DNA from: Apostichopus japonicus | Taxonomy: Eukaryota; Echinodermata; Holothuroidea; Aspidochirotida; Stichopodidae | Direction: 5' to 3' | NCBI RefSeq assembly: GCF_037975245.1 | Contig: NC_092577.1 | Coordinates: forward strand, 33,610,398 to 33,674,397 | DNA: 64,000 nucleotides | Shown: piece by piece, positions 46,812 to 59,779 of the stretch | Position numbering within the stretch: the first letter of the stretch is position 1 | Layout of the letters: each line of letters begins with the position of its first letter | Position numbers and translations under genes: made by a program | The notes under the pieces: generated by a model | What the model was told of the DNA's origin: nothing | Seen by the model: the letters and a program-made list of their open reading frames with translations, nothing else | Database searches by the model: none

Positions 46812-49009
46812 GGGGAAAGGGAGATCAATGCAATTACAAAATGGGCGATATTAACTAGATTAAAGGTATCTCCTGTGGGTGAAACTGATTGTGTAGCCAA
46901 CGACTGAATAATTCCTGCTTCTGTATAGGTGAGAAAAAAACAACATATATATATCATCTTGTATCTGTCGATTCAGCACAAAAAACTGAAAAGTAGGCCA
47001 TATGTATGTGTTATGCACAGGGCGGGCTGATGGTTGACAGGACCCTCGGGCAAACCGTCATTTCGCGGTATGGAGGGCAGCAATAAGACAAGTGAAGAAT
47101 TAATCAACACCCACCCTTCGAACAAAAGAGTAGAGATCTGGAATATATTAGAACCATAAAATTGGAGGGGAAAAACCCAGTGTTTGCGAAGGCGTGTGTG
47201 TGTATGTGAGTCCACCCATAGTATTACATCGATACTAAATAGTTCTAATCAAATAAACCGGTAACACAATTTCCTTTGATCCATTGTATGTGCTATGCCA
47301 GGCAGTATGATAATCAGAAAGACAAACATAGATATATATCTATATAAATCAATAACAATATGATTAATCTATTGAAATAAAATATGAAGAGCGTCCTCAC
47401 TATAAGCCTTCACAATTAGAGTCACCGTAAGAGTCGCAATAACATGTATTTGGGAGAGAAGACAGTTATGACAACAACAGTATAATAAAATGTTGTAAGG
47501 AATGTTTTAGTAAGAGTATGAGTAGTTCGGAACTTGCATGTTATAGAAACAAGATAGTCATACTACTTATACTAATGTCATACTGATATTTATACTGATA
47601 TTCATACTGATATTCATACTGTCTCGACTAATGTTTGGAAGGGTCGTATGAAAGTATTGTTTCTCTAGTTATACCAATTTTGTTCTTTATATTCATATAC
47701 ACACCTTTTGAATATTCAAATATCTGTGTAATCTATTCCATTATTTATCTTTCAATCAAATATGGGTTATTTGTCACTATTGTGGCCAAAATAAGATTAA
47801 TGTGAGATAACTGGCACAAACCAGTATCGATATTCCATTAAACAAATGACAAATTAAAAAAAAAGTTTTGTCTAAAATTGCAAAAGACTATATGAACCTT
47901 TATATTTTACTGTATATATGGAGAAAGGTATAATATTGCAAGAGGGGTATAGCAAAATAAATTTCCATCCAAAGGAAAACAAATATCGATAAAGTACAAC
48001 TTTATTACACTAAGAAAATTAAAAATTGTTATTAGCAAAACCTTGCGTGTAGTAGACCTAATTAATAATTAGTATTCATTTCTACTATTTTAAGAAATGA
48101 ACCGAAATTATAGTTTTATCTAAACATAAGTGTTAACGTAATGAGACTTAAGTATCCAATTGTACCGAGCAGTTTCTTTTACATACTGAACGATAAGCAG
48201 ATACTTGGGTGATTTATTCATGCTGTTATCGTCTTTGATGTTGTTAGTGAAACTGGTATATATAGTAGCCAATTCGTGAAACTGTGTATCATCATTATAA
48301 GGTTGCTCCACTTAAAACTGATGACGTCGAGAGCCTAAGGGAGGGGTTGGGAATTAAGTCACCGGACCCCAACCCCCGCCCCTATGTTTGAAATTTCCAT
48401 ACATTTATTGATACATTCTTACGCCTATGTAAAATGTTTGCTGTTGGAAGCTCTGGTGTAAGCCACCCTTTACCTTTCATAGGTTAACATGGGGATGGGG
48501 GAGGGGGTCTCCTTTCAGATAAAAACTATTTCCCCCATTCCTGTGATATTTTCTTAATAGCTGAAAACATATTATTCTTCATTTCATATTTCCCTGAAGG
48601 CCCCAATTGACTCCGCCCCAACCCCACCCTCACCCTCGTCAGCGCCCACTTCCTCACTCTAACCCCCGTCAACCTCACCAGGCCTGCTTAAAATTCCTTC
48701 TCAATACTAAGTTAATTATGAGGGTTGCATTATATAAAGAAAATCAAAGAACGTGGGATGTTGGTTCAATGAACTAGCAGGTATGTCCATAATTCGACTT
48801 CAAATAATCCAGTGTTTCCACGAGATAATATTGCGCAGTTATTTTAAATCTTTGTTTTCCTATCTTACATTAGGCCCTGTGTCAAGCTAGCAATCCCATT
48901 GGTTTGTATGGTTACGTGTGTGTGTGTGAATGTGTCCATATATATTCTTGCAATGTACACAAAAATACATTGACGGCAATAGTGAACAAAGGAACAAATA
49001 ACGATTTTT

Positions 49010-49040
49010 TTAGGGGGGTGGGGGGTGGGGGGGTGGGGGT
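49010..49040. repeat. G-rich tract
   Basis: GGGGGGTGGGGGGTGGGGGG-type run; four or more G-runs separated by single T, so G-quadruplex capable. Confidence 0.8.
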
Positions 49041-49735
49041 TCGTTCGTTCGTATTGTGCTTGACAAGCAACTTTCAAACTTTGGCATATCAGAACCACAT
49101 TTTCTGCCAATAAAATATCACAAGCGAAAACAGAAGGAAAAAAAAAGGAAAATTAAATATATATTTTATAAATATTTTGGAAGTTTCTCTCCTTTCACAT
49201 ACATAATTTAAAAATAAACTAAACTAAAAGGACTCGAAAAAAGAAGAAGAAGAATAAATCAGGTTGCTTGAATATATGCAATCGACAATCACATACTCTA
49301 AATTAGCAACTATAAGCTAGGCAAACACAGGTATTGTGCATATTCACCGCCACATCTGTTGTTTATTGACCTCAAAGATTAAATATCATATCGATTTATT
49401 TTCATTGTTATTAATATTTTTTTTCTGTGTGTGTGTGTGTGTTCATAAATTGAAAATATTGATATCGGAAAAACGTAGACCATTCTTTGATGTGAATTTA
49501 TAAACCACGCTTGTCTGTATTAAATACGTGATCGCCCCCCCCCCTTCCCCACCGTATTACACTGCTGAAAACATGAGGTTGAAAGTACTATATTTACAGA
49601 TTTATGTTCGTCGTGTGAAATATCTCACCCTGAACTTCATAGACGCGCCAAATAAAAAAGATTCAATACTTTGTTACCATGGTGATACTGGACTGAACGT
49701 AGAGCGTACTTCTAAAGTGCAATACAGTTACACGT

Positions 49736-50119
<384 letters not shown>

Positions 50120-50676
50120 TTGTCAATATGTGATGTCATATTGCCGATAGAATCTGAAACCTTTCATTTTCTCTTTGTTTTTCTTTTCATATTTTAACTG
50201 AAATCAATTATTAGGTCACATTAACTGGTTCAATATTTTAGATTCAGCATTTGTTAAGACCCCATCTCCATTACAGAAAACAAAAGTTGTAATAAATAAC
50301 GAAATACATAAAGAATTGAATCACATGTGGCGCGATGACGTCATATTTAGACTTGATCAAGTCTTCAATGCTGGGTGTGAAGAAACACTCAATCTGTGAT
50401 ATCTTCCAAATGGAATAAGACTTTTCTTAGCTTTTTGTTTGGGGATGTTGTTCATGGCAGTTATCTCTATCACGTATAGATCAAAGATGATGGTTAGAGT
50501 GAGGCGAGGAGGGTGGGATGAGGAGGGGTGAAAGTTGTTTGTGACATTTATCTCTATCGCACACAACCAGTGATGATGGTTGGGTTTGTGTCTTTCTGGC
50601 CGGAACAGTATTATTTCCTTCCCAGGCTATTGGTTAAAACATATCAAGTGACTGCTTTCCTTATTATTCATTACAG

Positions 50677-50712
50677 CCCACAGAATATGAAGTCCAACCG
50701 TCATCATTCAAT
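50677..50712 (+). CDS. Micro-exon: PTEYEVQPSSFN
   Basis: 36 nt, phase 0 on both sides. Acceptor TTATTCATTACAG, donor GTAAGA. Twelve residues, no domain. It is the first of a run of similar short phase-0 exons. Confidence 0.45.
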
Positions 50713-50999
50713 GTAAGAAAAGAAATTTAAATCTATTTATGGTTTTTTTTTTGAAATTATTTTTTTATTGTTGGTTTGGACTATAGGGACACGATATAAT
50801 ATATAATCTATGTATACGTGCAGATATATTTAGGAGGTGTCATTTTTGAGGGAGGTGGGGAGGTGCATGGTATCATTATTATGTTTAGTTATATTCTTGT
50901 AGACCTACCTTTAAAGGATCACCATTATAGGACAAAGTTTTGATATTTCGTAGACCGCTGGTAGTACAGGTTGTACTTTTATAATACTTTTATTATTAT

Positions 51000-51003
<4 letters not shown>

Positions 51004-51074
<71 letters not shown>

Positions 51075-51187
51075 TATATATATCTAAATAAATATATGTG
51101 TATATGTTTGTATGTATGTATACATATATATATCTATATTTATATATACATACATATACACATATATATTCAGATATATATATCTAT

Positions 51188-51267
<80 letters not shown>

Positions 51268-51365
51268 ATATATATATATATAAAGATATATACTAATATA
51301 TATATCTATATATCTAAATATATATATATATATCTATATTTATATATATATATATATATAAAGAT

Positions 51366-51416
<51 letters not shown>

Positions 51417-51470
51417 TATATAGAGATATAGATTTATAGATATATAGATTTTTAGATATAGATTTTTTAT
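51004..51470. repeat. Long (TA)n tract
   Basis: About 460 bp of TA with TATCTA and AAAGATA variants; intronic. Confidence 0.95.
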
Positions 51471-51493
51471 TTTATTTTTTATTTATTTAACAG

Positions 51494-51541
51494 CCGGGGC
51501 GAAAAATCAGCGGCTTGTACGATAAACCACCGGAAGGAGAT
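51494..51541 (+). CDS. Micro-exon: PGRKISGLYDKPPEGD
   Basis: 48 nt, phase 0 on both sides, after a T-rich tract ending TTTAACAG; donor GTAAAT. Sixteen residues. The neighbouring TA tract and a GGGGCACCAA direct repeat to its right leave some chance that it is repeat-derived. Confidence 0.4.
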
Positions 51542-52114
51542 GTAAATACAATAGAACTGTTTACTTCAATCCATATGTGGACATGGGCCGGTATTCGATC
51601 GGGGCACCAACAATTTAAGAAGGGGCACCAATTGAATTGCACTTATTGAAGGACACATTACTCGTGTCCTGTAACTTTTATGTAACTAGGTTGGGATATC
51701 TTGGAATTATTTTGGTGTCCCAGTGTCAACACTGTAGACACCGTTATCTACATGATATCATTGCCACCTGCATTCTCTATTTGTTACTGCTTTCATTTTA
51801 TTTCAATTTACAGAAAGAATTTAATACCTCACCTGCCTATTTCACTACCCCCTCTCCCTGCCCCACATGCCCCCCTCCCCCGTTCCATTGCCTTACTCGT
51901 CGGCCTCTTACTATGACCTAACCTTGCGTTAGCAAAATTAACATAATTTACCAAAGCAATTTGTTCTGAATAATACACCTATCTTCTTTCTGCAACCATT
52001 GAAATATCCCACTTCTATATCACATAGACTGTTACAAAGTAATATATTCATAAATATGATATGAATATTCATAATGTTAACTCTTTTTTTTTTAAATATC
52101 CGAATGTTCATCAG

Positions 52115-52156
52115 CCAATGGCAGGAAACCCAGATGATGTTCCACCCGCTGTTGAT
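52115..52156 (+). CDS. Micro-exon: PMAGNPDDVPPAVD
   Basis: 42 nt, phase 0 on both sides. Acceptor GTTCATCAG, donor GTAAGT. Acidic and proline-rich. Confidence 0.55.
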
Positions 52157-52442
52157 GTAAGTCTGTGCAATGTTACAGATATTGTCAATGACGAAAAGGA
52201 ATAGTTTATTTAAAACTAACTTAATGAATATTCATGATTTTTGATTTGAAATTTGTTGACTTATTTTATTTTTTTAATGATTAAAATACAATCGTGTAAA
52301 TTGCACCAGAAGATTTACCAACTTTTGTAGATGAAATTCTGTACACTTCATTGACTATTGATTTTACCGTAATAATGTCATTACTCAAAAGGCATATTGA
52401 TACCTTAATGAATATTCATGTTTTTATCAAATACTTTTCTAG

Positions 52443-52499
52443 CCTATCAACGCGGAGCCAATCACAGAAAGCCAAGATGAGGAACCACCCTTTATTATT
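52443..52499 (+). CDS. Micro-exon: PINAEPITESQDEEPPFII
   Basis: 57 nt, phase 0 on both sides. Acceptor ATACTTTTCTAG, donor GTAAGT. Acidic, with the same Pro start as the preceding exons. A MITE begins only 28 bp after the donor. Confidence 0.55.
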
Positions 52500-52527
52500 G
52501 TAAGTATGTTAAGTTTTACTAATATTC

Positions 52528-53174
52528 AAGGGCGGCGGAAGCACTTTTAATCTGGGGGGCACCGACATCAAAGGGCACTTTGCAGAAATTCGATTAGACT
52601 GATGCAGCCTTATATTTAGTACCCTTCATAACTCTTATTGTATTATCTTATTTGCGTATACACATCACTCCATCAACGCCCCCCCCCCCCCCCAAGGAAA
52701 ATATGCATACTAGCACTGCAATATCCAATGTGCAAATTGGGAAACAAGGAACAAGTTTTCTTTTGAGAGAAAATGAGGTGAAATCATGCTAGTTGCTAAT
52801 GTAGGAATCTTTCGAATTAGAGTTTATTTCTTGTTAATATCTTAACAAATTTTTTCCATTCGAAATAGCTTTGAGTTTGACCCACAGAAATTCATTAAAA
52901 GTCAGGGGCGTATACAGGATTTGCAAAGTTGTACGCACGACTATCTGAGCGGAGCGCCACCATCAGTTGGCGCGGAGTGTAGAAGAAAATTTTTGGTTTT
53001 ACAAACCCCTCAGATGGCCGGAAACGGCCCTTCCCGAGTGTTCATTCTGGTTCCCTGGCCTCTTGCTAACTTGAGACACCTCAAATTTTATGTAGAAAAA
53101 GGGCACATTTTTAACCTGAGGAGAAGTGGGGGGAGGCACGTGCCCCCTGTGCCCCCCCGGTTCCGCCGCCCTTG
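52528..53174. mobile_element. 8-bp-TSD MITE with CAAGGGCGGCGGAA ends (647 bp)
   Basis: Direct repeat CTAATATT on both sides (52520-52527 and 53175-53182). Perfect 14-bp terminal inverted repeat CAAGGGCGGCGGAA; further inside both ends have GGGGGGCAC. No transposase seen. The TSD length and ends fit hAT. It sits in the intron directly behind a micro-exon. Confidence 0.85.
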
Positions 53175-53535
53175 CTAATATTGTTGTTGTACTTGATAAC
53201 AACGTTACTGCTAATAACCTGAGACTAATTACAATGCTAAAGCTATCAAATGCTGTTAGAATGTTCACGTTGATTCCTTGCACGAATCTCAAGATGTAGA
53301 AGTCTTTACTTTGCTTCATTGACACTAACTCACAACATTTTGCGCGGCAGATCCTTTTTCATTGTATTCCTAATAGTCCATTATTTCTTTCTAGTAACCA
53401 TTGCGACGGAGTTTGTTACAAATAAATAGACTTTTAAGCGCCAAATGACAAGAAACTTCAAAGAGGAGCGACAGAAAGAAAATGATATAACGTCATGGTT
53501 TTACTTGATCTCTTTTTGTAATTTCTATTTTCTAG

Positions 53536-53670
53536 ACTAAAAAATTGGTTCAACCTCACGTACAAGATTTGAAAATAAAAACAATTCCAATTCCTCCTAC
53601 ACATTGCCCTCCCTCTGAAAGAAAACCAAAGAAAAGATTAGAAAATGGGGACAAGAAAAAGCTAAAGTGA
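53536..53670 (+). CDS. Candidate alternative terminal exon, basic tail
   Basis: After acceptor ATTTTCTAG, phase-0 entry, 44 codons then TGA (53668-53670). Starts TKKLVQPHVQDLKIKTIPIP and ends SERKPKKRLENGDKKKLK. It is strongly basic, unlike the other exons. If real it would end a short isoform, since other phase-0 exons lie downstream. No AATAAA was seen close behind it. Confidence 0.4.
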   Translation, partial: TKKLVQPHVQDLKIKTIPIPPTHCPPSERKPKKRLENGDKKKLK

Positions 53671-54393
53671 TTTTGCAGTAACGAGAATTCTTTGTATCCG
53701 AGCCTAACCATCATTCATACTGGCTTGGTCTCTCAACATTGTCAAATTTCGACATACATTATAAAGAAAAGGGTGAACCGTTGCCATAGAGATGTTGTTC
53801 TTACGTAAGCCACTTAACTAACCACGAAAGTAATTTAAAAAAAAAAAATATTGTCCAGCTCCGTGAGTGTTTTTGTGACGTTGGTTTAATATCCCCCCCC
53901 CCCATTTCTTTTTAATATACCTCTTAAATATTAGTCTAGTAGTATCTAACTTTATTCATGTGCATCGAAGGGTGTTTTATCATGCTTTTTACTAATATAG
54001 CTGTTATTTACCAAGCCCATTTGCCTTTTCTAGGAGGTCACAGTCTATAGTGCTTTATATATATATTTATAGCGGTGTGTGTATGTCCGCAAAATCAATG
54101 TGCACCTTAGTGTGAAAGCCGTGGTTCTAACGGACAAAATTTATTGCTTGGATGAAATTGAGGTGGTAATGATATCCCGTGTTCCGATCGAACCCATCAA
54201 TTACGCATGCGTTCAATCATGCGCAGTGAATCGAAACAGGTACGGGGCCATTAAGAGTGTTGTATTTCCGAAAAATGAAAAGGGTAATTGGTCATCGTAA
54301 AGGTTTACAAAGATTTTTCATAATCCATACAGTATCATTTTTTTCTGTTTCGTATTAGAGAAATGTTATGAGATAATGTGACGTTTGAAACGG

Positions 54394-55616
54394 TATTCCA
54401 AAGAAAAGTTTCAAACTAGATCACAAAACTGTATTCCACAGGACTGTTTCATACTAGATCACAAACACTATTCCACAGGACTGCCTCATACTAGATCACA
54501 CAATATACACCGTATGACTAGATCACAAAACACTATTCCACAGGACTGTTTCATACTAGATCACAAACACTATCCCACAGGACTGTTTCATACTAGATCA
54601 CAGGACTGTTTCATACTAGATCACAAAACACTATTCCACAGGACTGTTTCAGACTAGATCACAAAACACTATTCCACAGGACTGCTTCATACTAGATCAC
54701 ACAACATACACTGTAGGACTAGATCACAAAACACTATTCCACAGGACTGTTTCAGACTAGATCACAAAACACTATTCCACAGGACTTCTTCATACTAGAT
54801 CACACAATATACACTGTAGGACTAGATCACCAAACACTATTCCACAGGACTGTTTCATACTACAACACACAATATACACTGTAGGACTAGATCACAAAAC
54901 ACTATTCCACAGGACTGTTTCAGACTAGATCACAAAACACTATTCCACAGGACTGTTTAAGATTAGATCACAAACACTATTCCACAGGACTCTTTCATAC
55001 TAGATCACAAAACACTATTCCACAGGACTGTTCCATACTAGATCACAAAACACTATTCCACAGGACTCTTTCATACTAGATCACAAAACACTATTCCACA
55101 GGACTGTTTCATACTAGATCACAAACACTATTCCACAGGACTGTTTCAGATTAGATCACAAACACTATTCCACAGGACTGTTTCATACTAGATCACAAAC
55201 ACTATTCCACAGGACTGTTTCATACTAGATCACAAAACACTATTCCACAAGACTGCTTCAAACTAGATCACACAATATCCACTGTAGGACTAGATCACAA
55301 AACACTATTCCACAGGACTGTTTCAGACTAGATCATAAAACACTATTCCACAGGACTGCTTCATACTAGATCACAAACACTATTCCACAGGACTGTTTCA
55401 GATTAGATAAAAAAACACTATTCCACAGGTCTGCTCCATACTAGATCACAAATATCCAGTGTAGGACTATATCATAAAACACTATTTCACAGGACTGTTT
55501 CATACTAGATCACAAACACTATTCCACAGGACTGTTTCATACTAGATCACAAACACTATTCCACAGGACTGTTTCATACTAGATCACAAAACACTATTCC
55601 ACAAGACTGCTTCAAA
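54394..55616. repeat. Minisatellite, unit 36-38 bp, about 30 copies
   Basis: Unit close to ACTAGATCACAAAACACTAT followed by TCCACAGGACTGTTTCAT. Variants lack AA (CACAAACAC) or carry an inserted CACAATATACACTGTAGG module, so a mild higher-order pattern is present. Intronic in the second gene. Confidence 0.95.
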
Positions 55617-56261
55617 CTATTCAAGGCTGATCCTCCCCTTCCGAGAATGATACTTCTAAATACATATTTCTTTATATTTTGTTTTATGTGATAACCGCAC
55701 ACCCGCCTCGCCCCACAAACCCCACACCCATCAACATGTATTTCTTTGGGCAGTTAATATCATGTCACAAGAAGTTTGCAGACATTTTTTATCATCTTAG
55801 CGTATATTTAAATGTCCTCTTCCGGAGTAATCTTATAAAGCCAGCCTGTGAGATGATTTGTAGTTTCTTTCGATATGACATTCACCAGAATTCATTTCGA
55901 AAGTAGCGTCTTAGCAACTGAGAAGTTAATGCTGAGGCTGGCAAACTGGTTCTTTAATTTATGATAAAAAATAAATCAGTTTTCTTCTTTTTTCATTGTG
56001 TACTCCCATTGGGTTGACCTACCTGCAGGATTGTACCTGGTTGTTCTAAATAAAAAAATAAATAAATATCAAACAATCAAGGAATAAATAAATCAATCAA
56101 TAAAAATGACCCAACCGCCCTTTGCGTGCTAACGTTATAAATAATACATGATATAGTTAACAGAGGTCGTTGTGCTGACGTCACCGCTGATATGATCCTG
56201 AAAAAGAAAAAAATATAAAATACAATCCATGTTCATCACAAAAATGTGTATATATGTGTAT

Positions 56262-56340
56262 ATATATAGGCCTATATATATAGGCCTATATATATAGGCC
56301 TATATATATAGGCCTATATATATAGGCCTATATATATAGG

Positions 56341-56382
<42 letters not shown>

Positions 56383-56385
56383 CCT
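56262..56385. repeat. Tandem TATATATAGGCC repeat
   Basis: About eight copies of a 14-bp unit with palindromic AGGCCT cores joined by TATATATA, running into a pure (TA)n tract. Confidence 0.95.
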
Positions 56386-56694
56386 ATTTGATATGTTCGT
56401 TTCCAAATAAAAAACAAATATTACATGGTGCACTCATCATATAATCTCGTCGATATTTGTTTTTTAACCTCGAAATTTCTCTTTACCTCATGGCTGATTT
56501 GTCCGGTAAGCGTTCTATCTAAAGCCTTCTGTCATTGATCATAATCGATTTCTCACTTCTCTACTTTCGTGGATGAAATGACGGCCTTGTCATAAAGTTC
56601 AATTATTACTTTTTCTTGTAGTTGTCTTATAGTACTTTCTTTCTCTCTATTTGTCTCTCTATATTCCCTCTTCGTATTTTCTTTTTGGGAGCAG

Positions 56695-56724
56695 TTTCCA
56701 CCCCCGCCAGAATCCCTGACCTCG
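56695..56724 (+). CDS. Micro-exon: FPPPPESLTS
   Basis: 30 nt, phase 0 on both sides. Acceptor TTGGGAGCAG, donor GTGAGT. Ten residues, proline-rich. Confidence 0.45.
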
Positions 56725-57112
56725 GTGAGTACATTTGCAGTAGAGCAGGTCTTTCCGCCCTTTCTATTCGTTTTTCTCTCTTTTTTTTGTTTGTTTGTTA
56801 TATATAAACATTTTGTCGACCTTCATAACGAAAATCAAACTTTAGGTTTCCTAGGTTACTTAATCAGAGCTTTAGCTACTTTGACGCGAGAGAGATTTAT
56901 ATCTCAAATAGTTGGCACGGAAACTGGTAAGCTTAACAAAACTTATGGCTCACCTTCATAACATTCTGCTGACACCTTGTGTGTTATCTTGCATTCAGTT
57001 ACCTATATACTCTCCCAAGGGATATATGATAACACCATTGATTAAGTTACCTTTGATTTAGATGATACTTATTTTGCCATTAGATGTAACTTGGACATGA
57101 CAACTATAACGA

Positions 57113-57424
57113 GAGCGTTGTGGTTAAGTGGTTAACGCAATGGACTTTTCTTATAAGGATTGCAGATTCAAGTCCTGGCCAGATCATTGCGTTGTGCCTT
57201 TGGGCAAGGCACTTTATCTCCATTGCCTCTCTTCACCCAGGTGTATAAATGGGGACCTGTGAGATAAAACTGTCAGTTAGGCGCTGTTTAGCTACTGCTA
57301 TGTGGAGGGATTGTTTCTATGTTTGACATGTTATCGTTGATCAGGGTAATATTGTGATGCGCCTTGAGCACCGTTATTGGTGGATATGTCTGCGATTTAT
57401 AAATCCTCAATATTGTAATAATAT
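57113..57424 (+). mobile_element. tRNA-derived SINE with TSD
   Basis: Flanked by direct repeat TATAACGA (57105-57112 and 57425-57432). The head has GTGGTTAAGTGGTTAACGC (A box) and GATTCAAGTCC (B box). The body contains CCTTTGGGCAAGGCACTTTA and GTGTATAAATGGGGACCTG. The tail ends TTTATAAATCCTCAATATTG. The layout (Pol III boxes, body shared with LINE partner, A/T-rich end) marks a full-length SINE. Confidence 0.85.
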
Positions 57425-58966
57425 TATAACGATATTAAGCCAACCTTTGATTCTCTTGAAACAGCAACTGATTTTTGACATGTATAGTTTATCTAAGGAA
57501 GAAATTAATTAGGTGGAGCTACCTTTATTGATCCATTTCTTCGATCAAGTTACCTATTTTGAGTAGAGATATAGAACCGTTATATTTATCGTTAGATATA
57601 TACCTTCATTCTCGTAAAGATGATTTTTCTTGTTGAAATTAATATTAAAAAAAATATCGTCAACGTTGAATAACAACTGTGTATTGTTTTCTATAAATAA
57701 TTATGTTGTACCTTAAATACTGTCGTAGGCTTAACTGACTATTTTCCAGAACTTCGGTCAAATTTGAAAATGGTCTCTTTCCTTGTTTTCCCTAAGACAT
57801 GACTCGCGGTCTGATTTAAAGGGACATTCCGATGTCTGCATTGAATATGCTTCTTTTTTTAATGTTGGGCTTTTTCTGCATATGTAGGTCAAAAATCAAC
57901 ATTTTGATAGCATTTGATATGGCGAATATATTTATTTTTCAACTTGGAAATATTTTGTTATATTAATACATCTGGCAACAGCAGAGCTAATGACGTCATC
58001 AGTGGCAATTCAGCTTAGCAAAACAAAAAAGAGTTTTTCGTTTGTCTTTATAATTTTGAATTCACTTTTTCCGAGAGGAAAATAGTATTTCTGCACATAA
58101 AAAAAAACAGTAGTATCTTGATAAAATTCGAATTACAGAGAACATTAACAGTTTAACAACAAAAAAAGTGCTAAATGCAAAACATTTCAAGGATAAATCA
58201 ACAAGAAGATTAAAACTTCGAAAGTGAAGTTTCTGAAACACATTTAACATGAAGACAACACAAACCACAACTACAATGCTGCCAAGGAAGAAGTAATGGT
58301 TGATTGGTTTACTTAACCAGTGAAATTAGGTTACATTTAATCAACAATATCTTGAGTTAGTGACATGATATGGAGATGGGAATTTTAACAAGGTGACACG
58401 TGGAATATCCCCCCCCCCCCTTTAAGATTAAAGTACTATACATTAAGCTTTAAGACGATGTTAACGAATCGAGGTATATACGCATTGTTAAGTTTGTTTA
58501 ATATTTAGGACACGATGTGATTTATCTCTTTACGTCCATTAGCTAATTGCCTGATATAGACAAAGAAACGTTGGTGGAATAGGAAGATTATATTGACCGT
58601 GTAATTGACCGAGTCCAAGGCCACTCGCCCCAAAAGACATCCATTGCTGGAAGGCCAATATAATTATACAAAAACTACGGAGAAAGAAATTCTTACCAAG
58701 AAAAAACAAGAGTAAAGAAAAAGCCCCCCCCCCCCCCCAAAAAAAAAGGGCAGATTCGATCATCCTTTGCTTTGTTAGTATTTAACACGATGAAATGATT
58801 AAAGTAACTAAACTTCGGACTCCGAATTCTGACTTCTATTTTGACTTTTATTTTTCCAGTTAATATTCAATGATTTTTCATGTTTTATGATGACATCAGA
58901 AGATTTATCTCCCAGATAAATCATAAATAATTGACTCGTGTTTTTTTTTTTAATTTTAATTTTTAG

Positions 58967-59035
58967 GATCCACCAGTAGAAATTGATGATGACGTCAGCC
59001 CCCCTCCGGTGGAAGAATTGCCCGTTGACATAGAA
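58967..59035 (+). CDS. Micro-exon, acidic/proline (23 residues)
   Basis: 69 nt, phase 0 on both sides. Starts DPPVEIDDDVSPPPVEELPV. T-rich acceptor ending TTTTTAG, donor GTGAGT. Good coding character (alternating Pro/Glu/Asp/Val, PEVK-like). Confidence 0.6.
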
Positions 59036-59174
59036 GTGAGTCTTTAAAGTAATACGACAGCGGTACGAGTGACATATTTTGCGCAACTCGTGTAGAATAT
59101 ATCAACGGAATTTCACATTAAATATTTTTTACCTGTAATAAATGGTATACAGAAGTAAGGAAACACCACATCAG

Positions 59175-59260
59175 AAGACGAACGGTGGTGCAGTGTCGCC
59201 GAATAAGATCTGTGACAAGAAATCAAAAGTTCGGTTCCTGCCCTTCGCCGTATGAGTCAC
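59175..59260 (+). mobile_element. Possible tRNA-derived SINE head
   Basis: GGTGGTGCAGTGTCGCC (A-box like) and AGTTCGGTTCCTGCC (B-box like) are 45 bp apart. No clear tail or TSD identified, so this is tentative. Confidence 0.3.
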
Positions 59261-59525
59261 AATTATAGGACGAAACCGGTCGTTAAAGTGGAATTTGTTG
59301 TGTGGTTGTGTTAATCTTTTAAAAGCCTCATGTTATATAGCTGCCATACCATATCCGACATTTTGATTTCATATAAAAAGAAGGATAATTAGATATAGTT
59401 GGGCTTAAACTTCTAAGATCTTTATGTTTGAACCCAAAATGATGAAAACAAATGTTGGTGAAATCCTATATGACCGCTAAAGATAAGATAACTTGATGTT
59501 TCTGTCTTTTATCTTTTCCATTCAG

Positions 59526-59585
59526 GGAGAGGATGGCGGAGAAGCAGACGAACGAGAGAATGAAACTGTCAACGACGAAGATCAG
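59526..59585 (+). CDS. Micro-exon, acidic (20 residues)
   Basis: 60 nt, phase 0 on both sides. Reads GEDGGEADERENETVNDEDQ. Acceptor TTTTCCATTCAG is strong; donor CAG|GTCAAA is weak. Confidence 0.55.
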
Positions 59586-59686
59586 GTCAAAAGACAAGTT
59601 TTAATATAATAACTTCATCATGACGACCACAGTATTATGGTCATCACAGGGTATTATTTAGTGCAATACACACACACACATAATAT

Positions 59687-59690
<4 letters not shown>

Positions 59691-59777
<87 letters not shown>
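59691..59777. repeat. (TA)n microsatellite
   Basis: More than 40 TA units after a CACACA start; intronic. Confidence 0.95.

Positions 59778-59779
<2 letters not shown>

Noticed and set aside
51096-51423. Ile-Tyr frames
   Set aside because: Same (TA)n artefact.
54079-54300. 73-codon frame in the second gene's intron region
   Set aside because: No domain, no fitting splice phase, no neighbour support.
54385-54657. 90-codon frame in minisatellite
   Set aside because: Repeat translation; no splice or start context.
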